41,821 nucleotides of DNA from Scytalidium lignicola (taxonomy: Eukaryota > Ascomycota > Leotiomycetes), in NCBI GenBank assembly GCA_002812745.2, contig NCSJ02000358.1, positions 1-41,821 on the forward strand. Direction: 5' to 3'. Within the stretch, counting starts at the first letter, position 1, and every line of letters starts with the position of its first letter. The translations under genes were made by a program, and so were the position numbers. Below, one piece after another: positions 22,189 to 34,546 of this stretch. A model generated the notes under the pieces. That model saw only the letters and a program-made list of their open reading frames with translations. It was not told the origin of the DNA and did no database searches.

Positions 22189-23800
22189 GTCGAGGGGCAA
22201 CAGCCGTTTCAGGGGAAACTTCTTAGTGCTAAGGGGTATTAGGATGGATGAGATATTTCATTAATGTTGGGGAGAAGTATGAGGCAAGATGGTTGCGTTC
22301 GTGGACTGGAAAGAATTGCTTGGATTGGTTTTGTAAACTCTTCGCATTATCCATGGCCAGGGTGCTAAGAGGGTGGCTCTTTAAACATAGCAATAACCAC
22401 ACTCGTTTATTTAAAATATTACAATTATATTCCAGTCCCTCATAAAAACCCGGGATTTATCATGATTAAACATCATTCTCGCTCCATCTGTGATGAGGAA
22501 TTGGCCTTACATAAGAGCGATTCGTAATATATGTTAATCTAGATATGAGGCCCTTGTCGAATTAAGGTTCTCCTTAATTATTTGGTTCCTCGGCCTTACC
22601 CGTAGCTGGGTAAAAAAAAAGTTCGCCCTCATCCCGTGTGTTGCGATGCGCTAAGGAATCTATGGTTTTAAATACTATGGCAGGCTAGCATTATTTCCTG
22701 AAGTTGAATTCTAACTTATCTATAGCAAGGATATGCTCAACTCCAAAGCTTAGTGAAGACCTATGAAAGCAGAGGGATCCTAATGCAAGAAATATTGACA
22801 ACGTACATTTGATCATCGTGAAACAGATGTGGTACTTCTGGTTTATCCGGCTACATGGTGCATATTGCATCTTAAAATATCCCTAATCTATAGGTCGGCT
22901 TGTCTCACTTCAGCTCTCCGATGAGTCTCCACAACCCCTCCCTTTTGCATTATTAGGCCTAATTCCTTATTCTATAACACAGTACGTCTCCTCTTTGGTC
23001 GATATCGTACTTTCTTCACGGTAGAATGAAACAAAGTGACTTTCAGGGAAGAAGCTACTCTGATAATCACCATGCCAAGCAGGTAGAGATAAAGGGGTAG
23101 AACACGGGAAGAACTATTGATATTCATGGATATTCTTGCACATTGTTCTATTCCCGTGGTAATTGATTTGACTACCTATTTCAATGCTAACGCTTGTATG
23201 CCAACATCTGTAGATTCATAATCCTGCCTTTGGATAGACTAAAACTAAGTATCACCAAGATATAAAACAGTAGTAGTGTAGTACCAACTACCCACTGCCC
23301 GGGTAATCTTATCGACACCCAGATCCGCAGACCCACCATTGCTGAATTTCAGAAACTTCACTGCTTGCATCTGCAACGATTGCCTGTGTTGATTCGCTGC
23401 CCTACGATAGGGCTACCGATAATCACCAATGTGTGGATCTGGCATCTATTAGCCGGAACCTTTTGATTACTTCGTAAATTGACGAAAGAACGCTTGCCTG
23501 ACATGTCTAGAATAGCTCGGCCATTCCATTGCTACAGAAGAGCGGTGTAATAGATGTACCTTTCATTTGTTAAGGTCTTCACAATTTTCAGTTTGACAGT
23601 GGTAACGCTGGTTTGCTATCATGACATACCCTTCCCCACTGTGTATACCATTGGAAGATTGGGAATACTGTAGCTATTATCATCTATGCTACACCGCCTA
23701 GATACCACCTCAAAGAAACTAATACTACTTAATCTCTTGATATGAGCTGCCAATAGTTTAATATCGGTAACATTAGAATCGCATTTTATCCTTCGACACA

Positions 23801-25480
23801 ATGTCTGGGAAAGGGAAACTGATTTACAGGCATTCTGCTTCTTGGACCATCGGCACTTTTATCCTCTTGCAAACTATTAGTGTTGTTTTGGTCAAAGTCC
23901 CCCAGCTACGCATCCAAGAGGTCAAAATTTGCACGGAATACTTTCTCAGAGTTGACCCATCTGTGTTAAAGAAAGGTACAATTATTCCAGAGCATGTTTG
24001 CAAAGTCTCGGAAATTCAGATTGAGATGGCTTTTATAAATGGATCATTGGCTTTGCTTGAGAGTATGTTTGGTAGGTCAAGTATCTGGATGATCGAATAG
24101 ACTATGTTTTAAGAAATTTTGGCTTATATACCTGGGTACACAGGTTTGCTTGCGACGATTCTATACATGAGTTTTGGAAACGGATTTGACCGTCGTATTC
24201 TCGTTGCGGTCGAGTTATTTAGTTGGATACTGCGAACAGGGTGGAATTATCTTGTTTGTATATTTTCCCATCTAAAGCAGGATTTATGATTGCCTTAACT
24301 AACACCAGCAAAGTTCACAACATCCAAACGTTAAATATCCGCATGTCACTTCTCTCATCTATCTTCATTCTAGTCGGCGGGGGAAAAGCTACTACTGTAT
24401 CCTGCCTACATGCAATCCTGGCAGAAAGCGTCCCTGCAGAATCTTTGTACGTATATCCTCATCCATATATTGCTTTCTCATCAAATGTATTACGGGAGTT
24501 TCTAACATCTGGTTTTCTTATTTAGAAGTAGTATCCTTTTCCAAATACGGACCTTTGAATTTGCTGGAGGTGTTCTTGGGCAGTCTCTTGCAGCATTGAT
24601 TATGCAGCATTCTCTTTGGGGACCTTTCTGGCTTGGAATGGGAATATATGTGATATCTATACCGATATTAATACTAGTTCCAGAGCCTCGGAATTGTCGT
24701 TTAGATTATCCTCCACTTGTTAAGGATCCCAAAACACACGATGATAGGTCTTCCTCTCCTTATTCTATTGGTATATTTGAGGATCAAGAATCCAGGAGGA
24801 CTTTACATTTAATTGGGAAAACCATCAAGGAGAAAATATATCGCCTCAGATATATGTTTCAAAGCTTGCGATCAACTCGGATTGGCCTACTGGTTCTTTT
24901 CGCTTACTATTTTGGAGTAGGCATAACCTCGATCCTTTCACAGTGGGGATCTACAAGGTTTGGCTGGACCTTAGCTGATATGAATTACATCGATTCATTT
25001 AGCACATTCTTAGGTGGTCTAACATTGTATCTTCTCTCTTTTCTCTCTGGAGTCATCCGACAAAAAGGATTGTCAGGACCACAAAGCGACTTTATCGTTG
25101 CTTTTGGAAGCTTAATGTTCTGCGTCGTTGGCATTTTTCTTCTGGCGATTGCTTCAAGTAAGACACTGTATATCACCGCGATTGGCATATACAGCCTTCA
25201 TATGGGGTTCAATGATGCATTATTGGCATTCATAACTTGGAGACTACCTAAGGAGCAGGTAACCAGGTTTTATTTTGAGATATCAGCTACAGGGCAAGTT
25301 TGTACAATGATTTCTGGGCCGTTCTGGGCGAGTATACTAAGTCTTAGCTTTCGAAGTGACAAGTCACTGGTAACGCTTCCTTTCTGGATCAGCGTGGTTA
25401 TTCTCGCTTGCACTCAAGTATTACTAGTGGCACTAGGCAGGATCCAGGATAGTGGGCCTTGTTTAGAATTGGTTGATTAA
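23801..25480 (+). CDS. Major facilitator superfamily transporter
   Basis: Four exons (23801-24062, 24114-24257, 24314-24446, 24526-25480) give 497 residues. Hydrophobic segments alternate with short loops in a pattern suited to about 12 membrane helices, with IPGYTGLLATILY then FDRR for the first cytoplasmic loop, and VGGGKATT followed by ILAESVPAE for the helix 4-5 part seen in fungal drug/H+ antiporter-like proteins. Intron 24258-24313 uses acceptor GCAAAG with a CTAAC branch point and repairs an apparent frameshift. The first intron may instead start at 24072, changing two residues. Substrate unknown. The Zn2Cys6 gene follows 1.3 kb downstream on the same strand and may regulate it. Confidence 0.85.
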
Positions 25481-26763
25481 TATTTGCAGTACAGTAACAT
25501 CTTTAGTGTTTTGCTTTTTGGTGCTGTACTGTACTGTAATGAGATTTTAAAGAGGATAATTAGTCCACAATACATATTAAGTTACTGTGCGCTACGGGAC
25601 TTGCGGCCGCTGGCGCGACGTCTGAAGAGGGGAGTGCTTTAGAAAACCAATGAGATCACTCCCAAGGACCATCTTCAACCAATCAGCAGAGGTCGTGCCA
25701 GGGGTGTGATGACTTAAAAAAAAGTCCCTACCCACGCCAAAACGCCACCATCGCTCCGACTTCCTTAAATGGCTATACACTATAAATGACTAGAATATCA
25801 ATTATTCTGTAAAATTACTACTGTACTAAGAATATTATTTTGTAAAGTCATAAGTGTTAAGTTTGCTGAAGTATGATTTTGCTTAATTTACAATAAATTT
25901 CAGTGATCAGTAAGACCAAGTGATCACTGATCATCAGTAAGACCGAGATTTGCGTTAATTAATAAAAATGAGGTAATTGATTACTAAGCATAACTAACAT
26001 TAGTTAACTATTTAATTTTGTTTTTACAAATATCAAGAAGACTCGAAATTAGTGAGATTGGAGGGGGCACGTTTGTTTGATAAAAAGTATCAGATTCCAT
26101 CTGTAGTCCTGCTCTCTGTACCGAGACCGTGAAGTGGAAGGAATGTTAGCAATTTTCTCTTTAATGGTTATTTTGAATGTCTCACGAGATTTAAAACAAG
26201 TCAAGTCAAAGGATTTCAAAGAAAATGGGGCAGTTTTAGGAGCTTCGGGTAGCAGAAGTCTACTGGAAGTCTCGCTGGCTATGTTCATGCTGTCAGAACA
26301 ACCTGGTACTGTAAAGACCGGTATAGCCCCGGTGCTGATCTGATGGCTGTCTTCGAACTTAACAAGCTATTCTAACTGTTATGGTATCTATACCGGCTAG
26401 CAAGGTAAAGGGGATAGAGCTTCTTCTAAAATAAATGTGGCATGATGCGGAAAACTGATACGCTTTGACTCGCCACATCCTTTCAACATCTTGCCATTGC
26501 CGAACATTGCCTGCGCACTGGCCGTTAGTTCCCACCTACTTGTACCGGTACTGTACAGCCATGTATTAAAAATAGTAAAAGCTTCCGTACCTCCCTGGTT
26601 GCGGGTCATCCGGCCGTTAGTCTATCGAGACTGCGGGAAAAGCCTAATAAAACCTCTCCCGGATGAGATTCTGATTAGTATCTTTCCAAATCCCATTTAA
26701 TTCGCTTGGCGAACCAAAATAGTCGGGGTTCTGCCAGAGGGGGATCAAAGTTCCTAACGGCCG
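25481..26763. other. Intergenic between transporter and regulator
   Basis: 1.3 kb. A GC-richer island at about 25600-25780 (with GCGGCCGC and two CCAAT-like motifs) sits in AT-rich DNA and may be a transposon end or an old promoter. At 25906-25947 ATCAGTAAGACC is repeated around a TGATCA-rich palindrome. The 3' part has CCGG-containing motifs near 26520-26640 and serves as the promoter of the regulator. No gene seen. Confidence 0.4.
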
Positions 26764-28639
26764 ATGATTATACAGGACAGCCCCCATCTTCAATATCTCT
26801 CTCCTATGTCTAATAGAGTGCAGGGAGATCAGGCGGCTAGCCAGAAGACGGCCGGTCAGGTCTGTCTGTCTTGTAAGAATCAAAAACGCAGATGCGACAA
26901 GACTCTTCCACAATGTCAACCATGTGCCCGTATGCGTCGGCCGTGTGTATATGATTACGCTGATTCATCGATTTCTTCCATGCAAAATGGGTATCTGCAA
27001 CTGTCACAAAAGATTCGTGAGCTGGAGGGCAAGCTGGAGAGATCTAGCTCACCAATGCAACACTCCCTGTTGGGCAACATCAGTCCTCCTCTAGTTTTAA
27101 GCAGTATAAATGTTCCGGATCTTACGTCATTTCCAACCGTTTTCTTTTTGGATGGGGAGGTGAGCAGTTTGCTAGGGAATTATTCTCTGCGGATCTGCCT
27201 AACTGTCAGCAGGTATCTCGAGTCGTCATTCCAGTAACACCTTGTTCAGTGCCTGAAGAGGTGAGCACCTGATTTCTAATTGTCATCGTGTCAGAGTGAA
27301 GAAGCTAAAGATCTTTTATTTTTTGCAGATTCTTCGTAGTTTCTCAGAGCTCTCAGACACGGATTTGCATCAGATCATCCGGGTCTACTTCATCACAATA
27401 CATACATGGATGCCGTTTATTTCGAAATTACGAATACAGCAAATTATAGATCTACGAGAGCAACCAGCTGATTTCATGCTCCTTCTGCTCTGCATGAGAG
27501 TTATCGTAGCTGATCCGGCTGTTGAAAAAGTAACCATGAAGAATAGTTTGTACCGGTTAGCGAAACGATTCTATTCCGCCCTAGAGGATGTGGAGACGGT
27601 GACCTTACGAATGCTTCAGTCTTTAATATTGTTAGCTCTCTATGAGATTGGTCATGGAATCCTGCCAGCAGCATATTTTACTGTCGGTAATGCTGCGAGA
27701 ATGGCGCAAATGATGGGAATTCAAAATATAGATCGGAGTAAGGAGGTTCTGGGCCAACCTTCGACGTTTAGCGAAAGAGAGGAGAGGACGAGAACATGGT
27801 GGAGTATTCTTATGCTTGATCGCTAAGCTCTCTCTAGTTAATGAGATCGTATAATTACTGAAGTAGGAAGCTTTGTTCTCCTCGGGCGCCGAGGTCAATC
27901 CTACATTATAAAGAATCCTTCCGGGAATGACTATCTCCCTGGCGATACATCTTCTTGGGATACAGGCCACTTGACTGGAAATCTAGCCATTCCTGTCTCA
28001 TCTGGTGTCGAGATGACTGCCTCATCATTTGCCAGAACCTGTCAAGCTGCAAGCCTAATGGGTCATGTATTGAGTCACCACGAAGACAGGTCAATGGAGT
28101 CAATATTCCACACAGCAGAAGCAAGTCAACTAGCTCATACAATACAGGCACTTGCTAGCGGTTTAGAATATAGCATCTTGGATGGTGCAATCGAAAATGT
28201 TGACAACTTCAAGAATTTCAATGATACTTCCTCTGCGCTGGCATTTTGTTATTCGTCATTATTGAACTTGTATAAGCACTATTGTACCACAACCTTCGCA
28301 CCTCGCTCATCTAATGAGATAGCTATGCAACAGGAGGCAATTAATGGTCGCAGAGACATATCAAGGCAGGTCCTGCTTTTTGCTGACCAACTTTTGGTAT
28401 TGATGTCATCTGCAGACCAGGTGAAGGCTATTAGTCCGTTGGTGATAGACTGCCTCTACCAAGCAGGAGTATCATATGCGCAGTTAGCTCGAGAAGGAAA
28501 AGACTACCAGTTTTATGATGGTCTGGGTAAGATTATGACGTGTCTCACAAGACTTAGCAGGAGGTGGTGCGTTGCTAGTAAGTATCTAACTATTCTAGAA
28601 GGCCAATATAAAACAGATAAGATAACACCTTATTATTAA
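26764..28639 (+). CDS. Zn(II)2Cys6 transcription factor
   Basis: Four exons (26764-27159, 27213-27260, 27329-27821, 27867-28639) encode 569 residues. The binuclear zinc cluster is complete at about residues 34-61: CLSCKNQKRRCDK...CQPCARMRRPC with spacing CX2CX6CX6CX2CX6C, followed by a short coiled coil (LSQKIRELEGKLE). The middle part (FITIHTWMPFISK, then LARMLQSLILLALYE-like helices and TWWSILMLDR) fits the fungal-specific transcription-factor domain. It acts in the nucleus and binds CGG-type sites. Intron 3 (27822-27866) begins GC, not GT, which is needed to keep the frame. A start at 26806 (MSNRV) is possible. The adjacent MFS gene is a candidate target. Confidence 0.88.
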
Positions 28640-29314
28640 ATTAAATGTATACAAGTTACATACAAATTTCAAATTTGCATATCTTTCTGATAGATCCCGA
28701 GTCCTACCACGCTTAGTTATAACTTGCAGTGCCTTATCCTATGTACTCCATTAGAAAATAGAAGATATCGATTACCGAAGATAACCGATCATGAAAAGGA
28801 ACAAGGTCGAGGAGGTGTGGCATATGTGAGAGGCTCTCTAAGCATAGTCCTCTAGAAGAACACATACTCGATTGAAGCGCATCTCGGTTCTCTACTAATC
28901 ATATTCATTGTTATCCAAGGATTTCGACCTTATATATATAGATGTATAATTTTCTTAATCCGTTTATAATCGTTGATTTGGCTTTTACCTCCTGTTACTT
29001 GTGGCGGTGGTTAAGACTCTCCCAATCCGTGTTTCTGCCCTTATTGATTTGGTTACATCTTTTGTCTCACATAGTTAGAGAAACCTTCTCATCTTACGAT
29101 TTATTTATAGACACATAATATCATCTAGATAAATATCATATATCATGCCCCTAGGTGTTACCGATCATTTATTGTAGGTAGTTCGTTGGGTTAAGTTTAT
29201 GAAGAGTTCCCATCCAAATCTAGTTAGCCATTTAATCAAGGCACCCTCGGTGCCTCAGCAGAATATCGTAGCATTTCGCTATCATCTTGCACATACAAAT
29301 TTCCCTCCTTAATC
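28640..29314. other. AT-rich intergenic region
   Basis: 675 bases with TATATATATA-like tracts near 28930 and no coding signal. It contains the 3' end of the regulator and the promoter of the HET gene. Confidence 0.4.
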
Positions 29315-31298
29315 TTGCTAGTAGAGATAATGTTACATCATAAACTGTATCACTATTGTGTGCCATTCCTCGGTGTTGGTCGTTCTCATTTACACGTTGT
29401 AACAAATTTAAGAAATCGATATTTCTATTTCAGTTATCGGCCTTTTAGTTACAGCCCACTAAGTCCCGAACGCAGCGAAACCCGCCTCCTTTGGATCCTA
29501 CCAGGAGCTTGGGATGAATGTATTAAATGTCGTCTAGATACAGCTTGCCTACAAGATGCGCCACAATATAATGCTCTTTCTTATGTTTGGGGTAACTCAA
29601 ATGACACGAGGCCGATCGAGGTGAATGGCGAGCAAAAGCAGGTTACGACCAACCTCGAGGCTGCGCTCCGCCATCTCCGGGCCCTCAAAACACATCACCT
29701 CGATCCCCTTGGGGTACCAATATGGATAGATTCCATTAGTATCAACCAGGCAGATATAGATGAACGTAACCGTCAGACCTCGATGATGTCGGAGATTTAC
29801 AGTAGGGCAGATCGCGTCATCGTGTGGCTTGGGGAGAGCACCAAGGTATCGGATTATGTCTTCAAAAGCATTAATTCGACAGAGTTAATTAACTGGTTAG
29901 AAAATTCCCCAGCTCTTGATCTCGATACGGATCCCGGGGCTGCGCGACGAGATCACAACATCATCAAGGCTGTAACAGTATTTTGGGCTTTTCCAGACCT
30001 CCACCTCCGGCCTTGGTGGTCTCGAGTCTGGGTTATACAAGAGGTTGCACTGGCAAGAAATGATCCCCTGATTGTTTGCGGCAGATCTATGGCTCCTTGG
30101 AGCGACTTTGTCCACTTCTATGAGCTCTTAAATGACAAAGTACCCTCTGATTGCATTCACATGGTCGATCAAAGCGTACCAGGTATTTGTGAGGTTGTGG
30201 ATAAGGTCCTTATTGGGGATCCGAGGGCTATCGCAACTCGCATCTCCCCAGCGATGGCTCTTCAGAAGGTCTCTCAATCTGGAATCGGCTCTCGTGTTCT
30301 GCCTTTGGTTGGAGTTTTAAGTCNTTTTTTGTTGGGATAGACATGCTACGGATCTGCGGGACTATGTTTATGCCTACCGAGGACTGATATCACCTGATGA
30401 GCAGAAGTTGATTGTGGTTGATTATAGAAAATCCTATATGCAAGTTTATCATGAAGCGATGATACTTATTTGGACGAGTCAATACATGATTAAGACCAAC
30501 TTTATAGAGCAGTTATCGTTTACTGGAGTCAGAGATGATTGCCCGTCATGGGTTGCTGATCTATCAAGTCAAAACCTGTGGGGAGCTTCAAGTGCTCCCA
30601 AACCGCCCTCAAACCAGCCGATCTGGAAATGGGGAGAACGAGCTCGATTTTCAGAGGACGGAAGGATTTTGAAATGCAAGGGAATTCTTCTAGACCATGT
30701 AGCAAAATCTGTCAGCATTGAGAGGATTAATCAGACAGACACCGAGAATATTGCTCATATCAAACAGTTCTACTACGTCTATACACTTGCATCAGCAATT
30801 TTAAATTCTCCCATTCCTCCTGAGAATCCATTGCGTAAGATCCAAAACGTGAGGGATAACGTCTCTATCTTCGACGTCTTGACTATGGAAACGGCTTCTC
30901 CTGCAGTTATTGAATTATTAAGAGTACTGGTAGAGCTTTGTGACCAGGTAATCAGCGAGACGGAAGTATCTGGTGAAGATCTTAACTTTGAAATTAGACT
31001 TGAAGAATCTATGCAACGAGATTACTGGCAAATGTTACATGTTCTTCAAAATAGCATTTATGGTAGAAGCTTGATTATCACTGAGGGAATGTTTGTTGGA
31101 GTTGGCTCACAAGAAACCCAAGCGGGGGATGTGGTTGTTTTCCTATTTGGAATGAGTTGGCCTTGGATTCTTAGACCTGGTCTTCAATATTACACGATTG
31201 TTGGGCCTGCTTACTTAGGTGGTCTGTCTAAACCAGAGCTGTTTAATCGGTATATCGAGGAGGGCGATCTACAGGAGATAGAATTTGAAATTTCATGA
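29315..31298 (+). CDS. Heterokaryon-incompatibility (HET) domain protein
   Basis: Up to about 660 residues. The HET domain shows its motifs in order: YNALSYVWG, then IWIDSISINQ, DERNRQTSMMSEIYSRADRV, VIVWLGE, and WWSRVWVIQEV. HET proteins trigger cell death after fusion of incompatible strains, and many act in fungal self/non-self defence. The usual DAICINQ reads DSISINQ here. At 30324 an N stands beside a T run; the frame before it ends at once while the next frame (CWDRHATDLRDYVYAYRG) continues the family pattern, so the T-run length is probably misread and the gene is whole. The N-terminus is uncertain: TATTTCAG near 29433 looks like an intron acceptor, so residues before SYRPFSYSPL may be wrong. 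Confidence 0.86.
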
Positions 31299-31382
31299 AT
31301 TATTTATAAGCTCTACATTCCTATGGAAAATAGCAAATTATAATTAACTAACTAGCTTAGCTTAGCCTTAGCTATGGTACTT

Positions 31383-34001
31383 TTATTTATCTCCAGTGTT
31401 CCCTTGGTTGTCTACCTCTGTAGCTACAACTTCTTTGCTATTCGTAACGCTACGTAATTTCAAGGTTTGTCCAATTTCATTCATATCCACCTCAGTCTTC
31501 CCATATTCTTGACTCCAATCCTTACTTTGCATGGCTAGATGATTCTTCTCTGGATAGAGGATATTAGTGAATATTCTTCCTGGAGAGGTATGGTTCATGA
31601 TCGTTCGAAGTTTAGCGGGACTTGATTTTCTCATTCCAGCTGAAACAAGGGAAGATAATGCGACTAGAATAAGAACAAGAGCCAGAATGTAAGCAGGGAT
31701 CCCAAATGCAGGATGGTACTTTATTCTGTTAACGATTGGAGCGACAGCCATTATCAGGGTTTCATCGGCGAGACCGGCGTTACCGGAGCCGAGAACTCCT
31801 TTTGTGCCTACGACAGCTCCAGCTGCGAGGTCGGTCCAGACTAAGTTCAGAATCCTGGCAGCACCTTCTGTTGTTGCGGAGAGATTCAGCCATTTTAGAA
31901 ACATAGCCATATTCTGATAGCCGCTGTAATCAATTGTGATGCCCGTCGGAGACTGAGAGGTAGAATATGCAGTATTCATCGCTAGAGGCCCAAAATCAGA
32001 GCCTGGCAAATACTGATAGAATCCAGTGGCTACTCCTTCCATCGTCAATTGGTCCTGTCCAGAGAAGCCAGGCAAGTATAGAGATGGTTTACGAACCAAG
32101 GATATGTTTGGATAACCTTCATACGCTGGATCGACGATACCCCAGATCGGACTGATTCCGTCGTAGGTCAAACTAGAATCCTCGACACCCCAGAGCGGGA
32201 TGGTTGAATTGTCTGAATACTCCTTGTCTCTCGTCCCTGTGATAGATAAGTTCTCAATATCAGCGGTGCCGTTAAGCAAAAAGGATACTGTCTTAATTGT
32301 TGCCCGCAGCGTTGAAGCACAGGAGTAGAGTGGTGATGACCATTGACTCCCGCCCTCAAATCTGAATGGTGATCCTCCATCGACTCTCTGAGGCGCGCCC
32401 CAAACAAGGCCGCAGGAAATGTATATGTTAGATATATTCGCAATATCTTCCGAACCAGCTCCAGCACAGATTAAATCTAATGAATATATTAGTTTACATG
32501 GAACAAATTGGTTTTCTAATGGTGGCAAACTTACATGTGTCGTCGAATGTGGTGGACGTGATATTAAAGGGGTTTGAGTAGTTTTGACCCGAATTAATCG
32601 AGCCGTCAGAAACATCTAAGGGTAGACAGTTTCCAAATTCGTTTGAAATAAACAGAATATCGTAGTGGCTAGCGGCAGAGAGAGAGGAGCCGATGACATA
32701 GGGAATTTCTTGCCGTAATATGAATTTATATAGGAAAACGATACATTGCCGTATTGTGAATCGTTAGGGTTGGTAACGTTGAGGAATGCCATAGAATTTG
32801 CGTTATTCAAATACGCGGCTTTGTAAGCTCGTCCTTGTAAGTCTGGATTATTTTGTGCGTTATCATGATCGTAATATGGATATGTGATATTCAAAGCATA
32901 GAAGGCACCGCGGTCTACGAGATTCAGTTCGGATAAAGCGTTTTCCTCGGTTGTATTTATATTGACGGTGAAGTCCATAGTCAGATTAAGATTGACGCAG
33001 CTTGATTGCGGTTCAGTGAAGAGTAAATCTTCCGTCCAAGTTGCTCCATGCTTCATGCCTGCTGGAAGCGTGTGGTTTCGAAACCCGATGCCGCCATTTA
33101 TAGTGTCCACAACCAATCCTTCAATCGGCTTTATGGTATTATCTAGGATGACGCTCTCAATTGGTCGATAATCTGCCACAAGGAAAGCTGAACCGTTGTT
33201 TTTCATCTCGTCCCTCCGCAGAGTCCACTGTCGCCACTGGATGTCGAAAAAATTTGAGACTGATGTTTGCCGGTCCTGGGTACCACTGGAGTATATGTCG
33301 TGGACTATTTGTGGTACTGATGTATTATATCCATATGGCATCTCATACGTATAGTTAGAGCCATTCCAAGAAAGGATGACGGTTGTTCCTGAGTAAGGAC
33401 ATGGCGCTGGGCCTTGCAAGAAAATGCCATGCATCTGAGAGCAGGTCCGCGAAAACGGAAGAGTGCTCCTCGGTGGTGTTGCAACGCCATAAGGAGAGCT
33501 GTCTCGCACATACGTAAATGGCTGAGTCTTACTATCCGCATACTCAAAAGCACTGTAGAGTCCTAGTGGTGTTACAATACCGGCAATAGCGCACAAAGCT
33601 GCGATGATTGAGACGCTGTAGGTCGACCACAGAAGCTTCGAGCGAACTCCATTGGATTTCGTAGCATCTGTCCGCAGGGCTTCCGGCCAGTATGAATTCT
33701 GTATTGAACGACCGATAACAGATCTTACAGAGTGTTAGAATCGTCGGAGTCTGGGGAGTGAGATTCTGACCATACCATGTCACCGCGGTTTCCTTCTCCT
33801 TCACAAGGCCCGCAAGGACAAACAAAAGCAGATTAGGGCACAAAAACTGGGCTAATGTCTCAAAAGGTTAGATTCGATGATCAAACTCAACATCTAAATA
33901 ATTAGGAGGGTTGCAGGAGACTGCTCAAACACAAGAGACTGACCGATGAATATCCCTAGAGCGATGAGACCTGCCACATCACCAACTGTGAGTTCTACCA
34001 T
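31383..34001 (-). pseudogene. Large fungal membrane protein with lumenal domain, disabled by a stop and a frameshift
   Basis: Exons from ATG 34001 (34001-33944, 33851-33776, 33723-32535, 32476-31383) follow a widespread fungal family of unknown function: an N-terminal membrane helix (VELTVGDVAGLIALGIFI), a second helix, YWPEALRTDA, a helix before TPLGLY, a long extracytoplasmic domain with many N-glycosylation sites, a C-terminal helix (IPAYILALVLILVALSSLV) and a cytoplasmic tail. Two defects are visible. Splicing intron 33724-33775, which has perfect GT, branch and AG, creates TGA where TGG (Trp) is expected after ETAVT. At about 32705-32715 the frame slips by one base: NSYYGKK changes to QEIPYVIGSS, which alone continues into HYDILFISNEFGN. 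The rest is open. Function of intact relatives is unknown to me. Confidence 0.75.
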
Positions 34002-34546
34002 TTTGCTCTTTCTAGAGAATGGTTGAAAATTTTTTTGGACCCTTTCGAGAACTTGCGGAGTAGAGTGCATATAGAGCGTCTAAATAGCACAGTCTCTCGC
34101 GGAGTCCTGGAAGGAAGATCTTCATAGGTGGGTCACGGGGAGCCCCATGAATGCACCCCGTTAATTATATAATTAACCTATCGAAGGGCGTACAAGATCA
34201 ATCTGCACATTATCGGACGCATCATTCCATATGAGGACGTTGGTGCAAAGCCCCTAGACACGCCCAGCCGCTCTCCCTGACCAGCCCGGTCGTATAGGCG
34301 TGTGCGAAAAGCGGTTGCCTGCCATGGCGCGGAGAAAAGCTTTATGAAGGATTCTCTTGGTATCTCTAGCTGAGCCACCATCCATCAACGGACCCCAAAA
34401 GTTTAATAAACAAGCTTGGTAATAATTATGGAGTCTTGCCTTTTGTGTGGAGAGAATCCAAGGTTAATAATACCTTTCCTTTTGCCTCTGTCAACCAAGT
34501 ATTTGTGTTGTCTGTTCTCAGGCATTACCGCAAACCTCTTCTTGCA
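34002..34546. other. Divergent intergenic region
   Basis: 545 bases between two divergent starts. It contains an 18-bp perfect palindrome at 34160-34177 and a GC-richer segment at 34220-34340 without coding signs. Confidence 0.45.
34160..34177. repeat. 18-bp perfect palindrome
   Basis: GTTAATTATATAATTAAC, identical on both strands. Placed about 160 bases from the membrane-protein start and 370 from the cysteine-rich protein start. It could be a dimeric factor site or a chance AT palindrome. Confidence 0.6.

Larger units (their letters stand above)
20797..23800. other. Gene-poor 3 kb stretch
   Basis: No convincing gene between the phospholipase stop and the MFS start. It holds a GAATAT microsatellite near 20932, an orphan core promoter around 21879-21994, a 17-bp minisatellite at 22121-22188, and a 65-codon open frame at 22248-22445 with no recognisable motif. 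The last several hundred bases should include the MFS promoter. Confidence 0.45.

Noticed and set aside
22248..22445. 65-codon open frame in the gene-poor stretch
   Set aside because: No motif or splice support; length is within chance for this region.
24063..24313. Apparent frameshifts in the MFS gene
   Set aside because: Two introns (24063-24113 and 24258-24313) with proper GT, branch point and AG restore one frame, so the gene is intact.
27160..27212. Possible frameshift in the Zn2Cys6 gene after FFLDGE, with an open frame running on as FARELFSADLP
   Set aside because: A canonical 53-nt intron (GTGAGC, CTAAC, CAG) removes this piece and the spliced frame continues correctly.
23801..28639. 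Secondary-metabolite gene cluster
   Set aside because: No backbone synthase, and too few tailoring genes next to the transporter and regulator.
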